Assembly: GCF_900083545.1 (NCBI RefSeq)
Contig: NZ_LT559262.1
Coordinates: forward strand, 1,526,397-1,590,396
Length of the DNA: 64,000 nt
Source of the DNA: Alistipes provencensis
Lineage (GTDB): Bacteria > Bacteroidota > Bacteroidia > Bacteroidales > Rikenellaceae
Reading direction: 5' to 3'
The translations under genes and the position numbers were made by a program. The notes beneath the pieces are model-generated. The model saw only the letters and a program-made list of their open reading frames with translations. It ran no database searches and was not told where the DNA came from. Below are positions 8,353 to 17,509 of this stretch, piece after piece (within the stretch, counting starts at the first letter, position 1; every line of letters begins with the position of its first letter).

Positions 8353-9129
8353 ATGATATATTTAAAGACAGACGAGGAGATAGAGCTGCTCCGCGAGAAC
8401 AATATTCTGGTGTCGAAGACACTGGCGGAGGTGGGTCGCCACATCCGTCCGGGTGTCACCACCAAGGAGTTGGATTCGATCGCCGAGGATTTCATCCGCG
8501 CGCACGGAGCAGTTCCTGCCTTCCTCGGGTATCAGGGATTTCCCGCTTCGTTGTGTATATCGGTAAACGAACAGGTGGTTCACGGTATCCCATCTTCGAA
8601 ATGCGTCCTCAAAGAGGGCGACATCGTTTCGGTCGATTGCGGTACGTTTATGAAGGGGTTTGTTGGTGATTCGGCATATACGTTTGCCGTTGGAGAGGTT
8701 GCCGCGGAAGTAAGGCAGCTTATGGAGGTCACCAAAGAGGCTCTTTATAAAGGTACGGCGCAGGCCAAGGCCGGCAATCGCGTAGGCGACGTGTCGGCGG
8801 CCGTGCAGGAACACGCCGAGAGCTTCGGCTACGGCGTGGTGCGCGAATTGGAGGGACACGGATTGGGTCGCAAGATGCACGAAGACCCCGGTGTTCCCAA
8901 TTACGGCGCACGCGGCAGGGGACCGCTGCTCAAGGAGGGCATGGTCATCTGCATCGAACCCATGATCAACATGGGGACCAAAGCGGTAGTTTTCGAACAG
9001 GATGGCTGGACGGTCCGCACGCGGGACCGCAAACCGGCGGCGCACTATGAGTTCGCCGTGGCGGTTCGCAAATCGGGTCCCGATGTCCTGACGGACTTCA
9101 GTATCATTGAACAGGCAATAAACAACTAA
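8353..9129 (+). CDS. map: Type I methionine aminopeptidase
   Basis: This enzyme removes the initiator Met from nascent proteins using a dinuclear metal centre. The 258-aa product has the pita-bread fold markers: the metal-binding Asp residues in SVDCGTFMKGFVGDSAYTF, the His in EGHGLGRKMHEDPGVPNYG, and the Glu residues in ICIEPM and YEFAVAV. It lacks an N-terminal zinc-finger extension, as in ordinary bacterial type Ia enzymes. The secY-map-infA order is common in bacteria and suggests co-expression with the ribosomal cluster. Confidence 0.97.
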   Translation: MIYLKTDEEIELLRENNILVSKTLAEVGRHIRPGVTTKELDSIAEDFIRAHGAVPAFLGYQGFPASLCISVNEQVVHGIPSSKCVLKEGDIVSVDCGTFMKGFVGDSAYTFAVGEVAAEVRQLMEVTKEALYKGTAQAKAGNRVGDVSAAVQEHAESFGYGVVRELEGHGLGRKMHEDPGVPNYGARGRGPLLKEGMVICIEPMINMGTKAVVFEQDGWTVRTRDRKPAAHYEFAVAVRKSGPDVLTDFSIIEQAINN

Positions 9130-9135
9130 GACTCT

Positions 9136-9354
9136 ATGGCAAAACAAGCTGCTATTGAACGGGACGGGACGATCATCGAGGCGCTGTCCAACGCGATGTT
9201 CCGCGTTGAGCTGGACAACGGCCATGTGCTCACGGCCCATATCTCGGGGAAGATGCGTATGCACTACATCAAGATCCTTCCCGGAGATAAAGTAAAAGTG
9301 GAGATGACGCCCTACGACCTTACGAAGGGACGTATATCTTTCCGGTACAAATAA
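9136..9354 (+). CDS. infA: Translation initiation factor IF-1
   Basis: IF-1 occupies the 30S A site during initiation. The 72-aa OB-fold protein has the diagnostic start [20 protein letters not shown], the [21 protein letters not shown] core and the ending [14 protein letters not shown]. The ATG is 6 nt after map and rpmJ follows by 18 nt, so the three are likely translated from one message. Confidence 0.98.
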   Translation: MAKQAAIERDGTIIEALSNAMFRVELDNGHVLTAHISGKMRMHYIKILPGDKVKVEMTPYDLTKGRISFRYK

Positions 9355-9372
9355 TTAGATTGCTTGAAAATC

Positions 9373-9489
9373 ATGAAAGTTAAAGCATCCATCAAGAAGA
9401 GAAGCGAGGATTGCAAGATTGTGAAGCGTAAAGGCAAACTTTACGTCATTTGCAAAAAGAATCCCAAGTTTAAAATGCGCCAGGGTTAA
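9373..9489 (+). CDS. rpmJ: 50S ribosomal protein L36 (bL36), zinc-ligand-reduced
   Basis: Translating from ATG at 9373 to TAA at 9487-9489 gives a 38-aa protein beginning [20 protein letters not shown] and ending [10 protein letters not shown], the full L36 pattern. Only two Cys remain (residues 14 and 27), and the usual CxxC...CxxxxH zinc set is incomplete. The infA-rpmJ-rpsM linkage is canonical. Confidence 0.96.
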   Translation: MKVKASIKKRSEDCKIVKRKGKLYVICKKNPKFKMRQG

Positions 9490-9526
9490 TGTTTTTTAAA
9501 CAAGTCAAAAAAGAAAAAGTATTTAT

Positions 9527-9907
9527 ATGGCACGTATAGTCGGTGTAGATTTACCGAAAAACAAAAGAGGCGAGATCGGCCTGACCTACATTTATGGCAT
9601 CGGTCGCTCGACGGCTCGCAAAATTCTCGAGAACGCTGGCATCAGCTACGATCTCAAAGTACAGGACTGGACGGACGATCAGATCGGAGCCGTGCGTTCG
9701 ACGATCGCCGATATGGGCATCAAGGTCGAGGGCGAATGCCGCTCGATGGTCCAGATGAACATCAAGCGCCTGATGGATATCGGCTGCTACCGCGGCATCC
9801 GTCACCGTCTGGGTCTTCCGGTTCGCGGTCAGTCGACCAAGAACAATGCGCGTACCCGCAAGGGCCGCAAGAAGACTGTCGCAAACAAGAAAAAGGCAAC
9901 GAAGTAA
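9527..9907 (+). CDS. rpsM: 30S ribosomal protein S13 (uS13)
   Basis: S13 binds the 30S head and contacts the P-site tRNA and inter-subunit bridges. The 126-aa product has [20 protein letters not shown], the helix-two-turn-helix segment with [11 protein letters not shown], and the C-terminal basic tail [17 protein letters not shown]. Length is normal. It opens the alpha-operon part (S13-S11-S4-RpoA-L17), with a 37-nt A-rich spacer after rpmJ. Confidence 0.98.
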   Translation: MARIVGVDLPKNKRGEIGLTYIYGIGRSTARKILENAGISYDLKVQDWTDDQIGAVRSTIADMGIKVEGECRSMVQMNIKRLMDIGCYRGIRHRLGLPVRGQSTKNNARTRKGRKKTVANKKKATK

Positions 9908-9920
9908 TCTTTAGAGAATT

Positions 9921-10310
9921 ATGGCAAAGAAAACTGGAACAGTTAAGAAAAAGGTTGTTAAGGTCGGTGCCTTGGGCAATGTCTATGTACACTCCACTTT
10001 CAACAACGTAATCATCACCATCACCAACGAGGTGGGTGACGTCATCAGTTGGTCGTCGGCCGGCAAGATGGGCTTCCGTGGTTCGAAGAAGAATACTCCG
10101 TATGCTGCACAGACCGCTTCGCAGGATTGCGCGAAGGTCGCTTACGACATGGGTCTGCGCAAGGTGAAAGTTTATGTCAAGGGTCCGGGTGCAGGCCGCG
10201 AGTCGGCTGTGCGTACCATCCACGGCGCAGGTATCGAGGTGATGGAGATCATCGACGTTACTCCGCTGCCGCACAACGGTTGCCGTGCTCCTAACCGCCG
10301 CCGCGTCTGA
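9921..10310 (+). CDS. rpsK: 30S ribosomal protein S11 (uS11)
   Basis: S11 lies on the 30S platform near the mRNA exit. The 129-aa product contains [20 protein letters not shown], the [20 protein letters not shown] segment and the C-terminal signature [18 protein letters not shown], all conserved. It is 13 nt after rpsM and 50 nt before rpsD. Confidence 0.98.
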   Translation: MAKKTGTVKKKVVKVGALGNVYVHSTFNNVIITITNEVGDVISWSSAGKMGFRGSKKNTPYAAQTASQDCAKVAYDMGLRKVKVYVKGPGAGRESAVRTIHGAGIEVMEIIDVTPLPHNGCRAPNRRRV

Positions 10311-10360
10311 TTTCGGTGCGAGGTAAGGAATATTCAACGTTTTTATAATAAGTTAAGACA

Positions 10361-10969
10361 ATGGGAAAATACATAGGACCTAAATCGAAAATCGCCCGCA
10401 AGTTCGGCGAAGCTATCTATGGTGCGGACAAGGTGCTCGAAAAGCGCAACTATCCTCCCGGACAGCACGGTCTGGCGCGCAAGCGCAAAAAGGTGTCGGA
10501 GTACGGCACGCAGTTGAGCGAGAAGCAGAAGGCCAAATATACCTACGGCCTGCTGGAGAAGCAGTTCTCGCGCACCTACGAACAGGCTGCACGCATGGGC
10601 GGCATCACGGGTGAGAACCTGCTGAAGCTGCTGGAGTGCCGTCTGGACAACGTCGTTTACCGCTTGGGTATCGCCCCGACGCGTGCAGCCGCCCGCCAGC
10701 TCGTTTCGCACTGCCACATCTGTGTGAACGGCAACGTCGTGAACATTCCGTCGTACTCGCTGCGTGCGGGCGACGTGGTATCGGTTCGCGAGAAGTCGAA
10801 GAGCTTGGAGGTGATCTCGGTATCTCTGGCCGGCTCGTCGAAGAGCCGTTACGCCTGGTTGGAGTGGGACAACGCTTCGATGAGCGGAAGGTTCCTCCAG
10901 CGTCCGGAGCGTGAGGAGATTCCCGAGAACATCAAGGAGCAGCTCATCGTCGAGTTGTACTCGAAGTAG
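10361..10969 (+). CDS. rpsD: 30S ribosomal protein S4 (uS4)
   Basis: S4 initiates 16S 5'-domain assembly and in E. coli regulates the alpha operon. The 202-aa product has an N-terminal S4 domain without zinc-binding Cys and the classic S4 RNA-binding motif ([20 protein letters not shown], then [19 protein letters not shown]). Length is normal. It is followed after 21 nt by rpoA. Confidence 0.98.
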   Translation: MGKYIGPKSKIARKFGEAIYGADKVLEKRNYPPGQHGLARKRKKVSEYGTQLSEKQKAKYTYGLLEKQFSRTYEQAARMGGITGENLLKLLECRLDNVVYRLGIAPTRAAARQLVSHCHICVNGNVVNIPSYSLRAGDVVSVREKSKSLEVISVSLAGSSKSRYAWLEWDNASMSGRFLQRPEREEIPENIKEQLIVELYSK

Positions 10970-10990
10970 TAATCAAACAAATTCACTATT

Positions 10991-11983
10991 ATGGCAATAT
11001 TAGCATTCCAGAAACCTGAGAAGGTTATTATGCTTGAATCCACTTCGTCGTTCGGAAAGTTCGAGTTCCGGCCGCTGGAGCCCGGGTTCGGCAGGACTGT
11101 CGGTAACGCTTTACGTCGTATTCTGCTCTCCTCGCTCGAGGGATATGCCGTTACGACCGTCAAGGTAGCCGGTGTCGATCACGAGTTTGCCGCTATCCCC
11201 GGTGTGATGGAGGATATGTTGAACATCATCCTCAATCTGAAGCAGGTTCGTTTTATCCGCACAGTCGACAATCAGGATGCAGAAAAAGTATCCATTAACG
11301 TTGCGGGTGTGACGGAGCTGACTGCCGGATATATCTCGAATTACCTGTCGTTCTTCAAGGTGCTCAATCCCGACCTGGTGATCTGTCACTTGGCCCCGGG
11401 CACCAAGATGCAGATGACGCTCACGATCGGCAAAGGCCGCGGCTATGTGCCCGCGGAGGAGAACGCCCCCGCCGAGAGCGAGTTCGGAACGCTTCCGATC
11501 GACTCGATCTTCACGCCCATCAAGAACGTGAAGTACTCGATCGAGGATTACCGCGTCGAGCAGAGGACCGACTACGAGAAGCTGAATTTGGAAATTACCA
11601 CCGACGGGTCGATTCACCCCAAGGAGGCTCTGAAAGAGGCCGCCAAGATTCTCATCCAGCACTTCATGCTCTTCTCCGACGAGAAGATCACCGTCAACAT
11701 GGAAGACACGAACGGTGCCGAGGAGTTCGATGAGGATGTTCTCCACATGCGTCAACTGCTGAAGACCAAGCTCTCGGATCAGGACCTTTCGGTCCGCGCC
11801 CTGAACTGTCTGAAGGCTGCCGACGTGGATACCGTGGGGGATCTCGTGAAGCTGAACCGCAACGACCTGCTGAAGTTCCGCAACTTCGGTAAGAAGTCTT
11901 TGACGGAGCTCGACGAGCTGCTGACCTCGCTGAACCTGAAGTTCGGTATGGACGTATCAATCTACAAACTTGACAAAGATTAA
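10991..11983 (+). CDS. rpoA: RNA polymerase alpha subunit
   Basis: The alpha dimer scaffolds RNA polymerase. The N-terminal domain is visible ([20 protein letters not shown], then [14 protein letters not shown]) and the C-terminal domain, with its helix-hairpin-helix DNA/activator-binding fold, spans about residues 255-320 ([39 protein letters not shown]). The 330-aa length is standard. Only 4 nt separate it from rplQ. No autoregulatory leader was recognised. Confidence 0.98.
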   Translation: MAILAFQKPEKVIMLESTSSFGKFEFRPLEPGFGRTVGNALRRILLSSLEGYAVTTVKVAGVDHEFAAIPGVMEDMLNIILNLKQVRFIRTVDNQDAEKVSINVAGVTELTAGYISNYLSFFKVLNPDLVICHLAPGTKMQMTLTIGKGRGYVPAEENAPAESEFGTLPIDSIFTPIKNVKYSIEDYRVEQRTDYEKLNLEITTDGSIHPKEALKEAAKILIQHFMLFSDEKITVNMEDTNGAEEFDEDVLHMRQLLKTKLSDQDLSVRALNCLKAADVDTVGDLVKLNRNDLLKFRNFGKKSLTELDELLTSLNLKFGMDVSIYKLDKD

Positions 11984-11987
11984 TTAA

Positions 11988-12596
11988 ATGAGACACAATA
12001 AGAATTTCAACCACCTCGGCCGTCAGGCGGGACACCGCAAGGCGATGCTTTCGAACATGGCATCGTCGCTGATCATGCACAAGCGCATCGAGACCACCGT
12101 TGCGAAGGCAAAGGCCGTTCGGCAGTTCGTGGAGCCTCTGGTGACCAAGTCGAAAGAGGACACGACCCACTCGCGCCGTGTAGTATTCTCGTACCTGAAG
12201 CAGAAGGAGGCCGTGACGGAACTGTTCCGCACGATCGCCCCGAAGATCGCCGAGCGTCCGGGCGGTTACACCCGCATCCTGAAGACCGGTTTCCGTCTGG
12301 GCGATGCTGCCGACATGTGCATCATCGAGTTCGTCGACTTCAACGAGGCTTACACGCTGGGCATCGCTCCGGCAGCCGCTTCGGAGGCCAAACCCAAGAC
12401 GCGCCGTTCGCGCAAGCCCGCAGCGAAGAAGACCGACGCTGTCGAGGAGGCTACCGTTGTCGAAGGCGGCGAGGCTAAGAAGGCCGCACCCAAGAAGGCT
12501 GCTGCCCCGAAGAAGCCCGCAGCTCCGAAGGCCGCTTCGGCCAAGGCTGCCGCTCCGAAGGTCGCCAAGAAGACCAACGTAGGCAAGAAAATGTAA
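11988..12596 (+). CDS. rplQ: 50S ribosomal protein L17 (bL17) with long Ala/Lys tail
   Basis: The first 120 residues are canonical L17 ([40 protein letters not shown]). From about residue 133 the protein continues with a low-complexity tail rich in Ala, Lys and Pro ([19 protein letters not shown]), giving 202 aa against about 120-165 in most bacteria. Tails like this occur on Bacteroidetes L17, but this one is long. It is the last gene of the ribosomal cluster; the hairpin cluster at 12634-12751 follows. Confidence 0.97.
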   Translation: MRHNKNFNHLGRQAGHRKAMLSNMASSLIMHKRIETTVAKAKAVRQFVEPLVTKSKEDTTHSRRVVFSYLKQKEAVTELFRTIAPKIAERPGGYTRILKTGFRLGDAADMCIIEFVDFNEAYTLGIAPAAASEAKPKTRRSRKPAAKKTDAVEEATVVEGGEAKKAAPKKAAAPKKPAAPKAASAKAAAPKVAKKTNVGKKM

Positions 12597-12633
12597 ATTT
12601 TCGATTTTACAGGGCATCTTTGCACTTGCTCTC

Positions 12634-12751
12634 GTGTGGCGCGAATGGGACGTACTCCGGTACTACCCATCCGTGCCACACTTCGTTTAAGCACAAATCC
12701 GATTTGCAGGATATCTTTTGTGCTCTGCCTGCCCCGGATAAGTCCGGGGCA
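12634..12751 (+). other. Cluster of three consecutive hairpins after rplQ
   Basis: Hairpin 1 (12634-12681) is a symmetric nested stem: GTGTGGC/GCCACAC, ATGGG/CCCAT and GTAC/GTAC, separated by equal 4-nt and 2-nt internal loops. Hairpin 2 (12690-12724) pairs AGCACAAA with TTTGTGCT and has an inner ATCC/GGAT. Hairpin 3 (12730-12751) is a perfect 9-bp TGCCCCGGA/TCCGGGGCA with a 4-nt loop. None is followed by a T-run, so a simple terminator is not the obvious reading; a structured 3' UTR, small RNA or repeat is possible. Confidence 0.6.
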
Positions 12752-12874
12752 GATTGCGTTATGGACAGGTATATTCCGGAGGCGGGATTTGTGGGGCCGG
12801 CTGCAATACGGGCGCGTTTTTTCGGCCGGCAGCAAAAAAATGAAAAAATCATCTTTTTTAGGGATGCGTCCAGT

Positions 12875-12905
12875 TTTGCTATTAAAAATTAATATTCTAT
12901 CTTTG
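12875..12905 (+). promoter_or_regulatory. Bacteroidetes promoter of the first SusCD operon
   Basis: TTTG at 12875-12878, 19 nt, then TATCTTTG at 12898-12905: a perfect match to both elements with ideal spacing. It lies about 105 nt before the ATG of the SusC gene at 13010. Confidence 0.85.
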
Positions 12906-13009
12906 TGACCTAAGCTCCGGTGCCGAACACCTGTCCGGAGTATACAAAAGTCAAATAAATTCAGATCTGCCGGAGCCGTCTCCCCGGCGGATGGTAATGC
13001 ACCGAATCT

Positions 13010-16000
13010 ATGAAACTGCGACACCTGTTGCTGCTGTTGTCCGTGCTGATCCTGTTCCCCCCCCCTCTTGCCCGGGCACAGAATAGCGCTTCCAAGCCCG
13101 GCCGGATAATGACCGGCAATGTCAAGAACGAGAAAGGCGAGTTCATTGTCGGCGCCTCTGTCTATGTGAAATCGACGCCTCGGATCGGTACCGCGACCGA
13201 TGCCAAGGGCGAATTCCGGCTGCAGGGCATCCCGGCGGGCAAACAAATCATCGTCTTCACCTTTATCGGTATGGTCCCCTTCGAGGTGGAGTATGCCAAC
13301 CAGCGCGACTTCGAGGTCGTGCTCAAGGAGGACGCCACGCAGGTCAACGAGGTGGTGGTGACGGGTATCTACAGCCGTGACAAGAACAGTTTCGCCGGTT
13401 CGGCGAAGACCTACACGGGTAAGGAGCTGCGGGCCATCGGAACGAAGAACGTCTTCCAGAGCCTCAAGACCCTCGAACCCGCGCTGACGGTCGTCGAGAA
13501 CCGCGCTTTCGGCGCCGACCCCAACCGGCTGCCCGATCTGGAAATCCGCGGTAAGACCAGTCTGGTGGGAGACCTCACCACCGAATACGACAATACGGCC
13601 AACCAGCCGCTTTTCATCCTCGACGGTATCGAAGTGGAGATCGCCCAGATCCAGAATCTGAGCATGGACCGTATCGGCAGTGTCACGGTGCTCAAGGATG
13701 CCGCTTCGGCCGCCATCTATGGTTCGAAAGCCTCCAACGGCGTGATCGTCGTTGAGACGGTCAAGCCCGAGCCGGGAAAACTGCGCGTTTCCTATTCGGC
13801 CGACCTGCGGTTCGAGTTCCCCGACCTTTCGGACTATAACCTGATGAATGCCGATGAGAAGCTCCGCTACGAAGTGTTGGCTGGACGCTACGTCGGCGAT
13901 GACCAAGACCAGCTCGATGCGCTTTACAACTCGCGGCGGGCCGAGGTGATGCGCGGTGTGGATACTTACTGGCTCTCGGTCCCCCTGCGCTCGGTGCTGA
14001 ACCACTCGCACAGCCTTTATATCGACGGCGGCAGCGAGGCCATGCTCTACGGCGTGGGGCTGAATTACAGCGATCAGAAAGGTATCATGAAGGGTTCCGA
14101 GAAGGGTATTACGGGCGGCAACATCAACTTGGTCTACCGTACCGACAAGCTGATCTTCTCGAACGACTTCAGCTTCGATTCCGTGAAGAGCGAACGCGAG
14201 CCGGTCTCCTTTTCGACCTTTGCCCAAGCCAATCCCTATTACCGCAAGTACAACGAGGACGGGGAGATTCCGGAGTTCTTGGAGCCCTATTCCGTGGCGC
14301 AGGAGTTCATCTACAACCCCCTCTACCAACTCCGCAAGGTGGTCAACACCGACGTGACGAAGGACCTCGGGCTGCGCAACAACTTCACGGTCATCTGGCG
14401 CCCTGTGACCTCGCTGCAGGTCCGCGGGCGGCTCGGCCTGAACAAAACGATCTCCGAGCGCGAGGCGTTCAAGTCGCCCGCACACTCCGATTTCAACGGT
14501 TCGACCTCCAAAGGCTCCTATACGACGGAAAAGACCGATATGATGAGCTACAACGGCGATGTCACGGTCACCTACGGCCGGCTTTTCGGCCATCACCAGA
14601 TCAATGCCGTCGGCGGTTGGAACTTCAGTTCGCGTACGCAGAAGAACACCGGCTATGAGATTTTCGGCTTCACGAGCGACCTGCACCAGAATCCTTCGTT
14701 CTCCGAGGGCTTCCAGCAGGGCGATAAACCGAGCTATACTGACCGTATCAGCCGCAGCACGAGTTTCTACCTCAATGGCAACTACTCCTACCGCAACCGC
14801 TACCTGTTCGATGCCAGCCTGCGCATGGACGGATCGTCGGTTTTCGGCTCGGAGAACCTTTTCACGACGACGTGGGCCGTGGGCGTGGGCTGGAACATCC
14901 ACAACGAGGCGTGGTGCAAGGTCAAATGGATCGACCTGCTGAAACTGCGCTTCTCGATCGGTAATCCCGGAAACCAGAATTTCGACGCCTACACGGCATC
15001 GGGAACCTATATCTACAACTCCACCTACCAGAATCTCTTCGGAACCAGCGCGATCCTCGAGAAGTTCGGCAACCCGAACCTCAAGTGGCAGAAGACCATC
15101 GACAAGAACGTCGGACTCGATGTCGACATCCTCGACCGCGTGAAATTATCCGTGGATTTCTACCACAAGAACACCGATCCGCTGCTGGCCCAGATCCCCG
15201 TGCCCCCGTCGCTGGGTACGACGCGCATCTACACCAATTTCGGCGGTCAGATCTCGAAGGGTTTCTCGGGCAGCCTCAATGTGGTGCTCATGAAACGGCA
15301 GTACCTGCGCTGGAGCGTGAACGCTTCGTTCAGCCAGAACCGCTCGGAGTACCGCAACATCGGTGACAAACTCGACTTCATGAACGAGAAGGGCAGCGCC
15401 ACGACCTTCAAGCGCTATTACGACGGCGCCAGCCCCGACGACATCTGGGCCGTGCGTTCGCACGGTATCGACCCCTCTTCGGGACGCGAGGTCTTCATCC
15501 GCAAGGACGGCAGCTATACGTTCAAGTACGACGCCAACGACGAGGTGGTGGTCGGCTCGTCGGCCCCCGATCTGGAGGGCGTCATCGGAACCTCGATCTA
15601 CTACAAGGGCTTCTCGGCCAGCGTCAACCTGCGTTACAGCTTCGGGGCCGATGTTTTCGCCTCGGCGCTCTACAACAAGGTGGAGAACATCTCCGAAACG
15701 GCGCTCTACTACAACCTCGACCGGCGTGCGCTGAGCGACCGCTGGCAGAAACCCGGCGACAGGGCCCGCTTCAAGGCCATCAGCATCAACGACACCACGC
15801 CCATGTCGTCGCGCTTCGTGCTCCGGGAGAACTACATCTCCGGGGAGTCGATCTCCATCGGCTACGAGACCTCGGCCCGCTGGTTGCATGTCGTCGGCGT
15901 TCAGGGCGCTTCGTTCCGGCTCTATATGAACGACATCTTCCGCCTGGCCTCCTTCAAGGAGGAGCGCGGTACGGACTATCCCTTTTCGAAAAGTTTCTCA

Positions 16001-16024
16001 CTGTCGATCAGCCTGCGTTTCTGA
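13010..16024 (+). CDS. SusC/RagA-family TonB-dependent outer-membrane transporter
   Basis: This is the outer-membrane barrel of a SusCD importer. The 1004-aa product has a signal peptide (residues 1-23, ending ARAQ), a carboxypeptidase-regulatory-like domain (about 33-110, with IVGASVYVKSTPRIGTATDA), a plug domain with the SusC signature around FILDGIEV and SVTVLKDAASAAIYGSKASN, and a C-terminal barrel ending in SLSISLRF with terminal Phe. It lacks the STN signalling domain. It starts a probable six-gene operon. The signal-peptide codons contain a run of nine C (13057-13065). The order SusC, SusD, DUF4843-like and PKD-like lipoproteins recalls the B. thetaiotaomicron BT2261-BT2264 peptide transporter, so a peptide substrate is inferred. 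Confidence 0.95.
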   Translation: MKLRHLLLLLSVLILFPPPLARAQNSASKPGRIMTGNVKNEKGEFIVGASVYVKSTPRIGTATDAKGEFRLQGIPAGKQIIVFTFIGMVPFEVEYANQRDFEVVLKEDATQVNEVVVTGIYSRDKNSFAGSAKTYTGKELRAIGTKNVFQSLKTLEPALTVVENRAFGADPNRLPDLEIRGKTSLVGDLTTEYDNTANQPLFILDGIEVEIAQIQNLSMDRIGSVTVLKDAASAAIYGSKASNGVIVVETVKPEPGKLRVSYSADLRFEFPDLSDYNLMNADEKLRYEVLAGRYVGDDQDQLDALYNSRRAEVMRGVDTYWLSVPLRSVLNHSHSLYIDGGSEAMLYGVGLNYSDQKGIMKGSEKGITGGNINLVYRTDKLIFSNDFSFDSVKSEREPVSFSTFAQANPYYRKYNEDGEIPEFLEPYSVAQEFIYNPLYQLRKVVNTDVTKDLGLRNNFTVIWRPVTSLQVRGRLGLNKTISEREAFKSPAHSDFNGSTSKGSYTTEKTDMMSYNGDVTVTYGRLFGHHQINAVGGWNFSSRTQKNTGYEIFGFTSDLHQNPSFSEGFQQGDKPSYTDRISRSTSFYLNGNYSYRNRYLFDASLRMDGSSVFGSENLFTTTWAVGVGWNIHNEAWCKVKWIDLLKLRFSIGNPGNQNFDAYTASGTYIYNSTYQNLFGTSAILEKFGNPNLKWQKTIDKNVGLDVDILDRVKLSVDFYHKNTDPLLAQIPVPPSLGTTRIYTNFGGQISKGFSGSLNVVLMKRQYLRWSVNASFSQNRSEYRNIGDKLDFMNEKGSATTFKRYYDGASPDDIWAVRSHGIDPSSGREVFIRKDGSYTFKYDANDEVVVGSSAPDLEGVIGTSIYYKGFSASVNLRYSFGADVFASALYNKVENISETALYYNLDRRALSDRWQKPGDRARFKAISINDTTPMSSRFVLRENYISGESISIGYETSARWLHVVGVQGASFRLYMNDIFRLASFKEERGTDYPFSKSFSLSISLRF

Positions 16025-16037
16025 TCTGAAAAACCGG

Positions 16038-17501
16038 ATGCTTATGAAAATCAACAAGCTATATTTCCTGCTGGCGCTGCCGCTGCTGCTGGGCGGCTGC
16101 AAGGGCTGGCTGACGATCGACTCGTCGGACCGCATCATGGAGAACACCCTGTTCGAAACCGAGGAGGGATTCTTCACAGCGCTCAACGGCGTCTATGCCG
16201 AGCTGCCGCAGGCCGATCTCTACGGCAAGTCGCTCGCGGCCGTCACGTTCGACGTGCAGGCCCAGTATTTCGACACCACGCAGCCCTCGACCCACACCTT
16301 CATTACGCTGGGCGCCTACTCCGCCGAGGCCCGCAAGACGGCCGTCGCCGGGACATGGGACAAGACCTATTTCGTCATCGCCAACGTCAACAAGATACTC
16401 GAGCACTGCGAGAGCGAGCGCGATGTGCTTTCCGACCGCGCCTACCACATCATCCGCGGCGAGATGCTGGGTATGCGGGCGCTGCTGCACTTCGAGATAC
16501 TGCGCATCTTCGGCCCCATTTTCGCGGAGGCCCCCGCCCGCACGTCGATCCCCTACCGCACGAGCAGCGAACTGACCGTCACGCCGCTGCTGCCGGCCAA
16601 CGAGGTGGCCGAAAAGATCGACCGGGATTTCACCGACGCGCTCTCCGAGCTTGCCGAGTGGGACCCTGTGCGTACCGAAGGCCGGCTGAACGATTCGGCG
16701 ACCGGTTCGGTGCGTTACCGGAGCCGGCACCTGCGGCTCAACTATTTTGCCCTGAAAGCGCTGCGGGCGCGTCTGGCCATTTACATCGGCGACCGGAAGC
16801 TGGCCGGACAACTGGCCGGGGAGGTGATCGACGAGGCCGGGGAGTTTTTCCCCTTCGCTTCGCGCGAGGATGTGACCGGGCAGACCGCCGTCGGTGTGGC
16901 CACGCAGAATTCCGAGGACCGCATCTTCTCGTCGGAGGCGCTCTTCTCGGCGGTCAATTCGAAGCGCACGAGCGACATCCACGACAAATTCTTCTCGAAC
17001 AAGCTCGAACAGGTCAATCTGCTCACGATGAACGACTTGGCCGTGCATAATCTCTACGATTCGGAGAGCGACCTGCGGACCTACCAGTGGCAGACACTCA
17101 AGAACACCGAGGGCGTCGACCAGCGCTTCTTCGTCAAATACGGGCAGGTGCAGGACATGGAGCTGGGCTACGCCTCGATGGTCCCCATCATCCGGATGTC
17201 GGAAGTCTACCTGATCGCCGCCGAGTGCGAGGACTCCAAAAAGGAGGCTTACGAGTGGCTTAACGCGCTCCGTTCGGCCCGCAAGGCGACTTCGCTGCCC
17301 GCAACGGGGACGCTGGACAACGACCTGACGGGGGAGTACATCCGCGAGTTCGTCGGCGAGGGACAGCTTTTCTGGTACTACAAGCGCCTGCGCAAGACCA
17401 TGATTCGGAAAATCTACAGCGGCAACGGCGGTTATCTGGATTTCGATCCGGCGAATTACCTCTTCCCGCTGCCCGAAAAGGAACAGGAGCACCATAAATA
17501 G
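16038..17501 (+). CDS. SusD/RagB-family surface lipoprotein
   Basis: SusD proteins form the lid of the SusC barrel and capture ligand at the cell surface. The 487-aa product has a lipoprotein signal ending LLLGGC, the SusD-like N-terminal region (FFTALNGVYAELPQADLYGK), helical repeats in the middle and the C-terminal RagB region (IIRMSEVYLIAAEC, then EFVGEGQLFWYYKRL). Translation may start at the ATG at 16038 or at the second ATG at 16044, which gives a cleaner MKINKLYF signal. It follows the SusC gene by 13 nt and precedes the next lipoprotein by 8 nt. Confidence 0.94.
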   Translation: MLMKINKLYFLLALPLLLGGCKGWLTIDSSDRIMENTLFETEEGFFTALNGVYAELPQADLYGKSLAAVTFDVQAQYFDTTQPSTHTFITLGAYSAEARKTAVAGTWDKTYFVIANVNKILEHCESERDVLSDRAYHIIRGEMLGMRALLHFEILRIFGPIFAEAPARTSIPYRTSSELTVTPLLPANEVAEKIDRDFTDALSELAEWDPVRTEGRLNDSATGSVRYRSRHLRLNYFALKALRARLAIYIGDRKLAGQLAGEVIDEAGEFFPFASREDVTGQTAVGVATQNSEDRIFSSEALFSAVNSKRTSDIHDKFFSNKLEQVNLLTMNDLAVHNLYDSESDLRTYQWQTLKNTEGVDQRFFVKYGQVQDMELGYASMVPIIRMSEVYLIAAECEDSKKEAYEWLNALRSARKATSLPATGTLDNDLTGEYIREFVGEGQLFWYYKRLRKTMIRKIYSGNGGYLDFDPANYLFPLPEKEQEHHK

Positions 17502-17509
17502 CGACCGAC

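Larger units (their letters stand above)
12597..13009. other. Intergenic region between ribosomal cluster and SusC operon
   Basis: The 413 nt hold three consecutive hairpins (12634-12751) and then an A/T-rich stretch with the SusC-operon promoter at 12875-12905. The leader from the predicted start near 12912 to the ATG at 13010 is about 100 nt. Short open frames here have no credible start or family pattern. Confidence 0.8.

Noticed and set aside
12620..12908. Short open frames in the gap after rplQ
   Set aside because: They overlap in two frames, run through hairpins and the promoter, and lack family features.
12350..14902. Very long minus-strand open frame opposite rplQ and SusC
   Set aside because: It is antisense to clearly coding genes and its composition is a shadow of GC-rich codon use.
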